From the NCBI GenBank assembly GCA_934371505.1, contig CAKRNW010000007.1, positions 1 through 34,228 of the forward strand: 34,228 nucleotides of DNA, read 5' to 3'. This document shows, piece by piece, positions 15,754 to 23,240 of the stretch (its first letter is position 1; each line of letters opens with the position of its first letter). Below the pieces are notes generated by a model. That model worked only from the letters and a program-made list of their open reading frames with translations, was not told the origin of the DNA and did no database searches. Made by a program: the position numbers and the translations under genes. This stretch comes from an uncultured Lachnospiraceae bacterium (GTDB lineage: Bacteria > Bacillota > Clostridia > Lachnospirales > Lachnospiraceae).

Positions 15754-16206
15754 TTATTCCAAGTCCTCCTCGTCGTCCTCATCCTCGTCCCCCAAGGCTT
15801 CTTTTAAGGTTCTCCAGCCGAGAACGGCACATTTGACCCTCGCGGGCATGTGGGCAATGTCCCGGAGAGCAGATGCCTCCTCCAGGGAATCGATTTCCTC
15901 CTCACTTGCCTCTCCTTTAATCATTTTCATAAAGGTTTTGCCCATCCGGAGTGCCTCGTCCTTTTTCTTTCCCACAATCATACTCAGCATAATGTCTGCG
16001 GATGCCTGGGAAATGGCACAGCCGTCACCTTCAAACGCCGCATCTGCTATCGTGTCGCCCTCCAGTTTCAGTTTGAGGAAAATATCATCGCCACAGCTGG
16101 GGTTCACACCCTCCAGGACGATGTCTGCATCCGGCAGATCATGCTTGAATTCGGGACGCATGTTATGCTCCGTCAGTATTTCATTATAAAAGCTTCTATT
16201 TTCCAT
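15754..16206 (-). CDS. sufU: iron-sulfur cluster assembly protein SufU
   Basis: 150 residues. SufU takes sulfur from SufS, with zinc bound at its active cysteines, and is the Gram-positive partner in the SUF pathway. The three conserved cysteines are in NPSCGDDIFL, FEGDGCAISQAS and RVKCAVLGWRTLKEAL, with the Asp of CGD as the extra zinc ligand. The 18-residue insertion typical of SufU versus IscU is present (GKKKDEALRMGKTFMKMI). The last residues are an unusually acidic tail (GDEDEDDEEDLE). Its ATG overlaps the end of sufS by 11 bases. It is the final gene of the suf operon. Confidence 0.93.
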   Translation of the reverse strand: MENRSFYNEILTEHNMRPEFKHDLPDADIVLEGVNPSCGDDIFLKLKLEGDTIADAAFEGDGCAISQASADIMLSMIVGKKKDEALRMGKTFMKMIKGEASEEEIDSLEEASALRDIAHMPARVKCAVLGWRTLKEALGDEDEDDEEDLE

Positions 16207-17437
16207 AACCCATACGCTCCCTGATACCTGCTATACTTTTCACGAATAAGTCTGCCTCCTCCTCGGTGTTGTAGAACATAAAGCTGGCGCGGGTGGCAGA
16301 ACTGATTCCCAGATGGGTGAGCAAGGGCTGGGCACAGTGGTGTCCCGCCCGGACGCAGATGCCGTCAGCAATGAGAATCTCGCTCACATCGTGGGGATGG
16401 ATGTCATCGATGGTAAAGGTGAGAATTCCTGTGTGCTCCTCCGCCTTGTCAGAACCCAGCACATGGACATGAGGGATGCCTTTTAAGCCCTCAAGAGCCC
16501 GTCTGGTGACTGCCAGCTCCCGCTCCTGCATCATGTCAAAGCCGATAGACTGCACATACCGGATGGCGGCATGGAGTCCTACGGCTCCTGCTGCGTTGAC
16601 GGTGCCCGCCTCAAATTTGTGGGGCAGTTCCGCGTATTTTGCACTGTCTCTTGTGACGGATTCAATCATTTCTCCGCCGGAAAGGAAGGGAGGCATATCC
16701 TTTAACAGCTTTTTCTTTCCATATAAAACGCCGATTCCCATGGGTCCAAACAGCTTATGCCCGGAAAAGGCGAAAAAGTCCACATCCAAATCCCGGACAT
16801 TCACTGCCATGTGGGGGGTGCTCTGAGCGCCGTCCACCACAATGACGGCGTTTTTGGCATGTGCCATGGCAGCGATTTCCTTTACGGGATTTTCCCGTCC
16901 CAGCACATTAGACACCTGGGTGATTGCCACGATTTTGGTTTTCTCGGTAATCTGTGCCTGCACCTCGTCCAAATCCAGGGAACCGTCCTGGCGGCACTCC
17001 ATGAACCGCAGGGTGGCACCGGTCTGTCCTGCCACCATCTGCCAGGGAAGGAGGTTGCTGTGGTGCTCCATGATGGACACCAAAATTTCATCCCCTGCCT
17101 GCACATGGGATAAGCCATAGCTGTATGCTACCAGGTTGATGCTCTCGGTGGTGTTTCTGGTGAAAATAATCTCCCGGGCGGATTTGGCACCGAGGAAATC
17201 CCGGACTGCTTTCCGGGCATCCTCGTAGTGCTCTGTCGCCTCCACACTCAGGGGATAATTTCCCCGGAGAGGGTTGGCGTTATATTTCTGATAGAATTCT
17301 ATCTCCGCATCCAGGACGCACTGGGGGCGCTGGGAGGTGGCTGCATTGTCGATATAAACCCAGTCGTGCTGGATTGTCCCGTCCTCCGGTCTGCCGATGG
17401 AGGTCAGCAGGGGAAAGTCTTTTTTGTAATCTGTCAC
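16196..17437 (-). CDS. sufS: cysteine desulfurase SufS
   Basis: 413 residues from a GTG at 17437 (VTDYKKDFPLLTS). GTG has GGAGGAAG nine bases upstream and lies one base past the sufD stop; the longer frame to 17485 is out of place inside sufD. It is a PLP enzyme that removes sulfur from cysteine to a persulfide. The Schiff-base lysine is in FSGHKLFGPMGIG, the active cysteine is in VRAGHHCAQPLL, and ATRASFMFYNTEEE is the conserved substrate-binding end. The N-terminal YIDNAATSQRPQ block is typical of type II desulfurases (SufS/CsdA). Overlap with sufU indicates coupled translation of the sulfur donor and acceptor. Confidence 0.95.
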   Translation of the reverse strand: MTDYKKDFPLLTSIGRPEDGTIQHDWVYIDNAATSQRPQCVLDAEIEFYQKYNANPLRGNYPLSVEATEHYEDARKAVRDFLGAKSAREIIFTRNTTESINLVAYSYGLSHVQAGDEILVSIMEHHSNLLPWQMVAGQTGATLRFMECRQDGSLDLDEVQAQITEKTKIVAITQVSNVLGRENPVKEIAAMAHAKNAVIVVDGAQSTPHMAVNVRDLDVDFFAFSGHKLFGPMGIGVLYGKKKLLKDMPPFLSGGEMIESVTRDSAKYAELPHKFEAGTVNAAGAVGLHAAIRYVQSIGFDMMQERELAVTRRALEGLKGIPHVHVLGSDKAEEHTGILTFTIDDIHPHDVSEILIADGICVRAGHHCAQPLLTHLGISSATRASFMFYNTEEEADLFVKSIAGIRERMGYGK

Positions 17438-17438
17438 G

Positions 17439-18347
17439 TTATACTTCCTCCAGTTCCTTGTCAATGATGGCGGCAAAGGTTTCATCCCGGATGATATCCT
17501 TCAATCGCTCAATGCCGGCTCTCGCCATGATATTTTCTGCATGCTCCTTATCGATGCCTCTGCTGGCAAAATAGAACATGGTGTCTTCATCCAGCTCGCC
17601 GATGGTGGCACCGTGGTTACCTACCACATTTTCCTCGGAGCACAAAATCACGGGAACGGTTTTGTTTTCCACATCTTCGCCTAACATCAGCACGGTTTCC
17701 TGCTCATTTCCCACGGAGTCCGATGCGCCGGTCTTAAAGTCGATGGTACCGCGGAAGATTTTCTTCGCGCCATCCCGCAAAGCACCGGACACGTTGATTT
17801 CGCTCTCGGTGGCTTTGCCAAAGTGGTTCACCACTTCGTTCATGTCAATCACATGGGTCTGCTCGCCGATGTAGCCGATATCGCTCTTGAAACAGCTCTT
17901 TCTGCCCTGTAAATCAATGGTGGTATCGGAATAAATGTCCCCCCTCCCCAGATAAATCTGTACCAGTTCAATGCGGGCACCTTTTTCGCAGTTTCCCTGA
18001 ATGGCATTGTATACAAGGGAATCCTTTCCGCTGTGCAGTAACTGCACCAGGCGAACCTGAGCATCCTCCTCCAGGGTGAGGTTGGTTGCTACCGCAAGCT
18101 TACCTGTGGGTGCATAGTCCATAAAGACCGTGGTTTTCTCACCCTTTGCGGCGTGAATGTGGATTTTTTTCCGGCTGTATCCGCCCTCTCCCGCGATGGA
18201 AAAGCGGAGGGTATCCTGTTCGCCCGCCTGTACTTTTTCCTCCGGGAGCTCTGTTGTATGCTCCTCGTCCCAGGAAAGGGTGGTCTCGTTGACTTTCAGC
18301 CAGTTCCATGTCCTCGATGGGAGTTTATTGATTATCATATCTGTCAT
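17439..18347 (-). CDS. sufD: Fe-S assembly protein SufD-like
   Basis: 302 residues; ATG 18347 follows AGGAA. The protein has the right-handed beta-helix core of the SufB/SufD family (FSIAGEGGYSRKKIHIHA, CFKSDIGYIGEQTHVIDMN) and the conserved end HGATIGELDEDTMFYFASRG, matching the paralogous end of SufB. SufD pairs with SufB and SufC in the scaffold complex and is needed for iron uptake. It is short compared with SufD of enterobacteria (about 420 residues), as is common in Clostridia. Between sufB and sufD lies a 110-base gap full of palindromes; this is the only real gap inside the operon. Confidence 0.9.
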   Translation of the reverse strand: MTDMIINKLPSRTWNWLKVNETTLSWDEEHTTELPEEKVQAGEQDTLRFSIAGEGGYSRKKIHIHAAKGEKTTVFMDYAPTGKLAVATNLTLEEDAQVRLVQLLHSGKDSLVYNAIQGNCEKGARIELVQIYLGRGDIYSDTTIDLQGRKSCFKSDIGYIGEQTHVIDMNEVVNHFGKATESEINVSGALRDGAKKIFRGTIDFKTGASDSVGNEQETVLMLGEDVENKTVPVILCSEENVVGNHGATIGELDEDTMFYFASRGIDKEHAENIMARAGIERLKDIIRDETFAAIIDKELEEV

Positions 18348-18363
18348 ATTTCATTCCTATTTC

Positions 18364-18447
18364 TGCGCACGTTTTTTGCGCATGCCGAGTTTGTGTCAAG
18401 TGCGCGCAGACACAAATCTCGTGATTGAAAAATTTTATTTTTCAATC
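18364..18447. repeat. palindrome cluster between sufB and sufD
   Basis: The gap holds TGCGCA twice (18364-18369, 18377-18382), GAGTTTGTGTC (18387-18397) pairing with GACACAAATCTC (18409-18420) around TGCGCGCA, and GATTGAAAAA (18423-18432) pairing perfectly with TTTTTCAATC (18438-18447). On the operon transcript these stems may stabilise the sufCB part or lower downstream expression. The layout resembles the element at 831-944. Confidence 0.65.
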
Positions 18448-18457
18448 TGCCTTCCTG

Positions 18458-19864
18458 TCAGCCGATGCTGCCCTTCATTTCCAGACGAATGAGATTGTTC
18501 ATTTCTAACGCGTATTCCAGCGGCAGCTCTTTGGAGACATTATCTGCAAAGCCGCTGACCAGCATGGCTCTGGCATCCTCCTCACTCATGCCTCTGGACA
18601 TCAGATAAAAGACCGCGTCATCGCTGATACTTCCGATTTTTGCCTCATGTCCCACAGCGGCATCCCTGGTACGGATGTCCATTGCCGGTATGGTGTCGGA
18701 ACGGGACTGGGAGTCCAGCATCAGGGACTGACAGGAAACCGCAGATTTGGATTTCTTCGCCTCTTTGGTCACAACCACGCTGCTGCGGAAGGTGCTGATA
18801 CCACCGTCCTTGCTGATGGAACGGGTATTCATGTAGGAGCTGGTGTTGGGTGCCGCATGGACAACCTTGGCTCCGGTATCCAGATTCTGCCCTCTGCCGG
18901 CAAAGGTTACACCGGTAAATTCCATCCTTGCGCCCTCCCCCTTCAAGATACTCATGGGATAGAGACAGCCCACATGGGAACCGAAGGAACCGGAAACCCA
19001 CTCAATCGTGCTGCCCTCTTCCACAGAGGCACGTTTGGTGTTGAGGTTGTACATGTTTTTTGACCAGTTCTCAATGGTGGAATACCGGAGCTTCCCGTTC
19101 TTTTTCACAAAAAGCTCCACGCAGCCTGCATGGAGGTTGGCAACATTATATTTGGGAGCGGAACAGCCCTCGATAAAGTGGAGGCTTGCACCCTCATCCA
19201 CGATGATGAGAGTATGCTCAAACTGTCCGGCGCCCTTGGCATTGAGGCGGAAATAGGACTGGAGGGGAATGGAAACCTGGACGCCCTTGGGAACATACAC
19301 GAAGGAACCTCCTGACCAGACCGCACCGTGGAGTGCAGCAAATTTATGGTCGCGGGGTGTCACCAGCTTCATAAAATAATGGCGCACCATATCTGCGTAT
19401 TCGCCCTTTAAGGCGCTTTCCATGTCGGTGTAAACCACGCCCTGGGCTGCCACCTCGTCCTTGACATTGTGGTAAACCAGTTCGGAGTCGTACTGGGCAC
19501 CTACGCCTGCCAGGGATTTCCGTTCTGCCTGGGGAATTCCCAGACGCTCAAAGGTTTCCTTGATGTCCTCCGGCACATCCTCCCAGGAGCCCTGCATTTT
19601 GGTGTTGGGGCGCACATAGGTGGCGATATGCTCCATGTCCAGTCCTTCAATGGAAGGACCCCAGTCGGGAATGGACATTTCATTATAAATCTGTAAGGAC
19701 TGGAGACGGAACTGCTGCATCCACACCGGGTCGCCTTTTTCCCGGGACAGCTTATCCACGATTTCCGGTGTCAGTCCCTCTTCCATCCGGTACGCATCTT
19801 TTTCCACATCACGGATGTCATAGATGCTGCGGTCAATATCCTCTACCTGACTCTTTTCTTTCAT
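18458..19864 (-). CDS. sufB: Fe-S cluster scaffold protein SufB
   Basis: 468 residues starting MKEKSQVEDIDRSIYDI; an AAAGGA lies upstream. SufB is the main scaffold on which the new cluster is built in the SufBCD complex. Recognisable blocks are the N-terminal DVEKDAYRMEEGLTPEIVDK, VPDWG-like SIPDWGPSIEGLDME, the beta-helix region (FVYVPKGVQVSIPLQSYFRL, FIEGCSAPKYNVANLHAGC) and the C-terminal DAAVGHEAKIGSISDDAVFY with MSRGMSEEDAR. Length and spacing are normal for the family. It follows sufC by 17 bases. All features indicate a functional gene. Confidence 0.95.
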   Translation of the reverse strand: MKEKSQVEDIDRSIYDIRDVEKDAYRMEEGLTPEIVDKLSREKGDPVWMQQFRLQSLQIYNEMSIPDWGPSIEGLDMEHIATYVRPNTKMQGSWEDVPEDIKETFERLGIPQAERKSLAGVGAQYDSELVYHNVKDEVAAQGVVYTDMESALKGEYADMVRHYFMKLVTPRDHKFAALHGAVWSGGSFVYVPKGVQVSIPLQSYFRLNAKGAGQFEHTLIIVDEGASLHFIEGCSAPKYNVANLHAGCVELFVKKNGKLRYSTIENWSKNMYNLNTKRASVEEGSTIEWVSGSFGSHVGCLYPMSILKGEGARMEFTGVTFAGRGQNLDTGAKVVHAAPNTSSYMNTRSISKDGGISTFRSSVVVTKEAKKSKSAVSCQSLMLDSQSRSDTIPAMDIRTRDAAVGHEAKIGSISDDAVFYLMSRGMSEEDARAMLVSGFADNVSKELPLEYALEMNNLIRLEMKGSIG

Positions 19865-19881
19865 TGCCCATGCATCCTTTC

Positions 19882-20628
19882 TTATTTTTCAAATTCTTCA
19901 AAACCTTTTTCGTTAATCTCGTCCACCAGGGAGGCATCACCGTTCTTCACGATTTTACCCTCGTCCATAACATGGGTCACATCCACGCTGAGGGATTCCA
20001 GAATTCTGGTGCTGTGGGTGATAATCAGCAGGCTGCCTTTGCAGCGTTCTTGGTAAAGCTGGATTCCCTTGGAAACGGTGCGGACTGCGTCCACATCCAG
20101 ACCGGAATCGGTTTCATCCAAAATGGCAAGTTTCGGCTCTAACATCAGCAGCTGCAGAATTTCCGCTTTCTTCTTTTCACCGCCGGAAAAGCCCACATTT
20201 AAGTCACGCTCTGCGTAGGACTCGTCCATGGAAAGCAGCTGCATGGTTTCTTTCAGTTTTTTCTTGAAATCCCAGAGTTTGATGCGACTTCCTGTTTTCT
20301 GCTCCAGGGCGCTGCGGATAAAAGCGCTTAAAGTCACACCCGGCACTTCCAGGGGATTCTGGAAGGAGAGGAAGATACCTTTCCTGGCACGCTCGTTGAC
20401 GGACATTTCCGTAATATCCTCTCCGTCAAAAATGATTTTTCCGGAAGTAACGGTGTAACGGGGATGTCCTGTGATGGCGTAGCCCAGGGTGGATTTACCG
20501 GTTCCGTTGGGACCCATGAGGACATGGACCTCGTCTGCTCCGATGGAAAGGTCTACACCGTGCAGGATTTCTTTATCTTCCACATTGACCTGCAGGTCTT
20601 TGATTTCTAATATCGTCTGTTTTGACAT
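19882..20628 (-). CDS. sufC: Fe-S assembly ATPase SufC
   Basis: 248 residues from ATG 20628 (MSKQTILEIKDLQV), which has GGAGG nine bases upstream; the apparent earlier start at 20643 is a TTG inside that ribosome site. It is a soluble ABC-type ATPase that drives the SufBCD scaffold. Walker A is GPNGTGKST, the Q-loop is in LSFQNPLEVPGV, the signature is FSGGEKKKAEILQLL and Walker B is LAILDETDSGLDVDA. The GEKKKAEILQ variant of the signature and the SGLDVDAVR block are specific to SufC. First structural gene after the Rrf2 regulator. Confidence 0.95.
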   Translation of the reverse strand: MSKQTILEIKDLQVNVEDKEILHGVDLSIGADEVHVLMGPNGTGKSTLGYAITGHPRYTVTSGKIIFDGEDITEMSVNERARKGIFLSFQNPLEVPGVTLSAFIRSALEQKTGSRIKLWDFKKKLKETMQLLSMDESYAERDLNVGFSGGEKKKAEILQLLMLEPKLAILDETDSGLDVDAVRTVSKGIQLYQERCKGSLLIITHSTRILESLSVDVTHVMDEGKIVKNGDASLVDEINEKGFEEFEK

Positions 20629-20659
20629 TCTGATTTCCTCCAAAATTTATCATCAATGA

Positions 20660-21070
20660 TTATTTTGTCTCATCCATCACATCTTGCAGCGTATTGCTTT
20701 CCAGATAGTGGTCGATCACGTTTTCCAACCCTTTCCAGAAGGAATGAGTGGTACATTGTATGGGGCGCTCACAGTTCTGTCCGTCACCGCACAGGCAGGT
20801 CACCGGAGCCAGGTCTCCTTCAATGAGTTGAAGAATATCCATAATTTTATATTCACTGGGTTGGCGCACCAGGCGGTAGCCTCCTCCTTTGCCGCTGACG
20901 CTCTCCAGCATTTTTCCTTTTGTCAGCAGGTTCATAATGCTTTCCAGATACTTCAGGGAAATATCCTGTCTGGCAGCAATTTCCTTCACCGGGATGAATT
21001 CTCCGGCATTGTGCTGTGCCAGATCAACCATGACTTGCAGCGCATACCTGCCTTTTGTTGATATCATCAT
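20660..21070 (-). CDS. Rrf2 family regulator (IscR/SufR-type) of the suf operon
   Basis: 136 residues; ATG 21070 (or the next codon, also ATG) is preceded by GAGGTGAT. An N-terminal winged helix begins STKGRYALQVMVDLA, with the recognition helix region RQDISLKYLESIMNLL and the wing SGKGGGYRL. Cysteines at 92, 94, 100 and 106 include C94-x5-C100-x5-C106, the same spacing as the 2Fe-2S ligands of IscR. It should therefore sense cluster status and repress the suf genes when clusters are plentiful. It lies 31 bases before sufC and probably regulates itself through the inverted repeat at 21114-21136. Confidence 0.9.
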   Translation of the reverse strand: MMISTKGRYALQVMVDLAQHNAGEFIPVKEIAARQDISLKYLESIMNLLTKGKMLESVSGKGGGYRLVRQPSEYKIMDILQLIEGDLAPVTCLCGDGQNCERPIQCTTHSFWKGLENVIDHYLESNTLQDVMDETK

Positions 21071-21100
21071 ATGCGTCCATCACCTCACTTTGTCTGTTTG

Positions 21101-21129
21101 ATTCTACACCTACTTCCCTACTATGTAAA
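21101..21129 (-). promoter_or_regulatory. suf operon promoter
   Basis: On the minus strand TTTACA (21129-21124) and TAGAAT (21106-21101) are exactly 17 bases apart, about 30 bases before the Rrf2 start codon. Confidence 0.7.
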
Positions 21130-21136
21130 TAGGGAA
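21114..21136. promoter_or_regulatory. probable Rrf2 operator
   Basis: TTCCCTA (21114-21120) and TAGGGAA (21130-21136) are a perfect inverted repeat with a nine-base spacer. The repeat covers the -35 box and part of the promoter spacer, an ideal place for repression by the adjacent regulator. Confidence 0.6.
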
Positions 21137-21163
21137 ATAGAGTTTTTTGTTTCCTATAAATTA

Positions 21164-21202
21164 AAAAAAGTGCGGTGACGTTTTTTTATCATCACTGCAC
21201 TT
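21164..21202 (-). terminator. intrinsic terminator
   Basis: On the minus strand GAAAGTGC...GCACTTT forms an imperfect stem (with inner GTGA/TCAC) followed by TTTTTTTAATTT. It would stop transcripts coming from the fic side before the suf promoter. Confidence 0.65.
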
Positions 21203-21224
21203 TCCATTCTTTTTCTATTTTCCT

Positions 21225-21377
21225 TTAGAATCCAAGGCTGTCGTTTACCAGAATCACATGGATTCTGCCTGCATGCTTTGAAAATCTTGTGATCAGGAAC
21301 TGACAACAGATGGTATCCGGGGATTTGCAGTCAAAACCCAGGAAATCCCACTTTAAGAAAATAATAATACCGATACA
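21225..21377 (-). pseudogene. orphan C-terminal reading frame
   Basis: A 50-codon minus frame without a start codon (KWDFLGFDCKSPDTICCQF, LITRFSKHAGRIHVILVND) ends in TAA at 21225, followed closely by the terminator. It looks like the tail of a gene cut off by the insertion of the fic region. Family not recognised. Confidence 0.3.
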
Positions 21378-21414
21378 CTACAGAATTTGTGTGATTACCC
21401 TGGTTTTCGAGCAG

Positions 21415-21484
21415 AAAAATCACTGTTTTTTTAAAATTCAGTGATTTTCTGTTCAAAAACTAGTATTTTTCACTGTGTCTGTGA
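21415..21484. repeat. 70-bp direct repeat, left copy
   Basis: Matches 22640-22709 at 65 of 70 positions with no gap. It contains the hairpin AATCACTG/CAGTGATT and a second CACTG...CTGTGA motif. It lies 21 bases past the fic stop codon. Confidence 0.85.
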
Positions 21485-21505
21485 CGAATCTTTCTATATT
21501 GCTAA

Positions 21506-22588
21506 TCACATAAAGTCCCTTGTGCCAACAAAAACCTCATATATTTTTTGATATCGATAACCCTTCTTTATTAACGTTGAATCCGGCACAATCACTTTTA
21601 AGTCTAATAGCTGATTTATAATATTAGAAACAACATTGACGGATACTCCCGACATTTCCTGTACTTCTTTTTTGGTGAAAACAATTTGTTTCATGATAAT
21701 AGGCATAATTCTATAGATTGAGTTTCCTTTTATGACCTTAATTGTTTCCATGTCTTCTTTGTAAATTTCCTTGATTCTTTCAATCTTATTGATATAGGAA
21801 TTACACTGGTCTATGACACATTGCAAAAAGAATTTAATATATCCTGCCACATTGCCTCTTCTGCATTCCATAAGATTCCTCTGATAGGATGGTTTATATA
21901 ATTCAAAAATTTCTGACATATACAGTATAGGCGTACTATCGTCCAACATTGACATTTGTACAGGAATCAATGCTCTTCCCAGTCGACCATTTCCATCTTT
22001 GTAAGCATGGATTGTTTCAAACTGCATGTGAGATAAGGCAACATTCACCAATAATGGATCTGTAAATTCATCGTTCATGTATTTGTATAAATTAATAAGC
22101 AGTCCATAGACTTCTTCCGGAATGGGTGGAATAAAAGTTGCGCTGTCCATTGTACATCCTCTGGAACCAATCCAATTCTGTGTCGTTCTGATTTTTCCCG
22201 GAGTCTTCTGTGATCCTCTTACACTGTCTAATATAATTCTGTGCATTTCATTTACTAGCTCATAGCTTACTTGTCTTTCCGATTGCAAGTATGTTTTAGC
22301 GTATTCTATGGTTTTCTTTAGATTTTGTATCTCCTGATTGTCATCTGTCTTTTCCATATACTTCAAGTAATACATTTCATCCTGGGAAATCTGCGTTCCC
22401 TCAATCTGCGTTGACTTATAGCTTTCATTCAAAAGAACGGAATCTAGAAAAAAGCCTGCATCAAACTCCAGAGTGTTCAATATGGATTTGTATTCACCAT
22501 ATTTTACATTCGCTTCCGAAATCAATTTCAGCATTTCTTTATCAATTGCATATTCTAACGGCATCATTTTTGCTTTGTACGGCTCCAT
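21506..22588 (-). CDS. Fic family protein (class II, self-inhibited) with C-terminal winged helix
   Basis: 360 residues; ATG 22588 follows AGGAGGAG. The N-terminal part carries the inhibitory motif S59-x3-E63-G64 (STQIEGT). The Fic core has HAYKDGNGRLGR at 194-205, with the catalytic His, the anion-binding GNG and both Arg present; the usual Phe of HxF is Tyr. Residues about 300-355 form a winged helix (FTKKEVQEMSGVSVNVVSN). The layout matches Shewanella SoFic-type proteins, which AMPylate hydroxyl side chains with ATP. The target is unknown, though the winged helix suggests DNA association or autoregulation. The gene is AT-rich and enclosed by two 70-bp repeats, which suggests it moved as a unit. 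Confidence 0.9.
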   Translation of the reverse strand: MEPYKAKMMPLEYAIDKEMLKLISEANVKYGEYKSILNTLEFDAGFFLDSVLLNESYKSTQIEGTQISQDEMYYLKYMEKTDDNQEIQNLKKTIEYAKTYLQSERQVSYELVNEMHRIILDSVRGSQKTPGKIRTTQNWIGSRGCTMDSATFIPPIPEEVYGLLINLYKYMNDEFTDPLLVNVALSHMQFETIHAYKDGNGRLGRALIPVQMSMLDDSTPILYMSEIFELYKPSYQRNLMECRRGNVAGYIKFFLQCVIDQCNSYINKIERIKEIYKEDMETIKVIKGNSIYRIMPIIMKQIVFTKKEVQEMSGVSVNVVSNIINQLLDLKVIVPDSTLIKKGYRYQKIYEVFVGTRDFM

Positions 22589-22639
22589 ATTATCTACACT
22601 CCTCCTTCATTTATAGTAATATAATACCACTATAAACGC

Positions 22640-22709
22640 AAAAATCACTGTTTTTTTTAAATTCAGTGATTTTTTGCTCAAAAACCAGTATTTTTCACTG
22701 TATCTGTGA
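22640..22709. repeat. 70-bp direct repeat, right copy
   Basis: Second copy of the element at 21415-21484, in the same orientation, 51 bases upstream of the fic start codon. The inner inverted repeat AATCACTG/CAGTGATT is intact. Confidence 0.85.
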
Positions 22710-22772
22710 TTGCCACTTCAATTTAGCAGTCACAGAGTAAGGGAATTTGGTTTGTTAGTTTAATTGAGAACA

Positions 22773-22880
22773 ATGCTTTCAGATAACACTGAACTTTCAG
22801 ACGAAAAAATCAATGAATTGGCGGATGCATTTATGGATGCACTTCCTGCATTGTTGAAAACAAAACTTCAAGCTGCTTAA
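22773..22880 (+). CDS. 35-residue hypothetical ORF or gene remnant
   Basis: ATG 22773 to TAA 22880 encodes MLSDNTELSDEKINELADAF followed by MDALPALLKTKLQAA. The composition suggests two short amphipathic helices. There is no good ribosome site, so it may be the tail of a larger lost gene. The 22589-22772 gap otherwise holds only the direct repeat. Confidence 0.35.
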   Translation: MLSDNTELSDEKINELADAFMDALPALLKTKLQAA

Positions 22881-22890
22881 GGTCTGAACA

Positions 22891-22919
22891 TTGACAACTG
22901 AATAACTGCCAGGTAGAAT
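22891..22919 (+). promoter_or_regulatory. consensus promoter of the CXXC/4Fe-4S/TlpA operon
   Basis: TTGACA (22891-22896) and TAGAAT (22914-22919) are separated by 17 bases. A leader of about 180 bases follows before the first start codon, with a second -10-like TATAAT at 23008-23013 and the short palindrome ATTGA-ACGG-TCAAT at 23020-23033, a possible operator. Confidence 0.6.
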
Positions 22920-23099
22920 TTTCAAGGTGCATAGCTAAAATTTATGTGCGAAGTTTGAGTAGATAATAATCTCCATTTTCTTAACAGGAAATTTACATCT
23001 CATACTGTATAATGTAACCATTGAACGGTCAATAAGCCGGCCTTTAGGCAATAACATCGAAAGGAGCAGTTACTATTTACTGTAACAGGTGGTATCTTA

Positions 23100-23240
23100 A
23101 TGAGATCAGAAAAAGCAGCACAAATTTTTTTACTTGCAGCTGGTCTGGTATTTTTTCTTGTTGGAATTTTCCGTGGAGAAGCTACAGCTGTACTGAACAA
23201 GGCAATCAAATTATGTATGGAGTGTGTGGGAATTGGATAA
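23100..23240 (+). CDS. CD1871A-family CXXC membrane microprotein
   Basis: 46 residues. ATG 23100 follows AGGTGG with an eight-base gap. MRSEKAAQ precedes a single membrane helix (IFLLAAGLVFFLVGIF), then a short amphipathic tail ends in KLCMECVGIG with a CxxC pair. The size, the one helix and the terminal CMEC agree with the CD1871A-type CXXC proteins of Clostridia. Their function is unknown; with a TlpA-like lipoprotein and a membrane 4Fe-4S protein downstream, a role in passing electrons or thiols across the membrane is plausible. The next gene begins within its last codons. Confidence 0.75.
   Translation: MRSEKAAQIFLLAAGLVFFLVGIFRGEATAVLNKAIKLCMECVGIG

Noticed and set aside
21415..22709. 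fic plus repeats as a classical insertion sequence
   Set aside because: The repeats are direct, there is no transposase, and no target-site duplication was evident outside them.
22981..23013. TTTACA/TATAAT as the redox operon promoter
   Set aside because: The two boxes are only about ten bases apart, whereas TTGACA-17-TAGAAT at 22891-22919 is well spaced.
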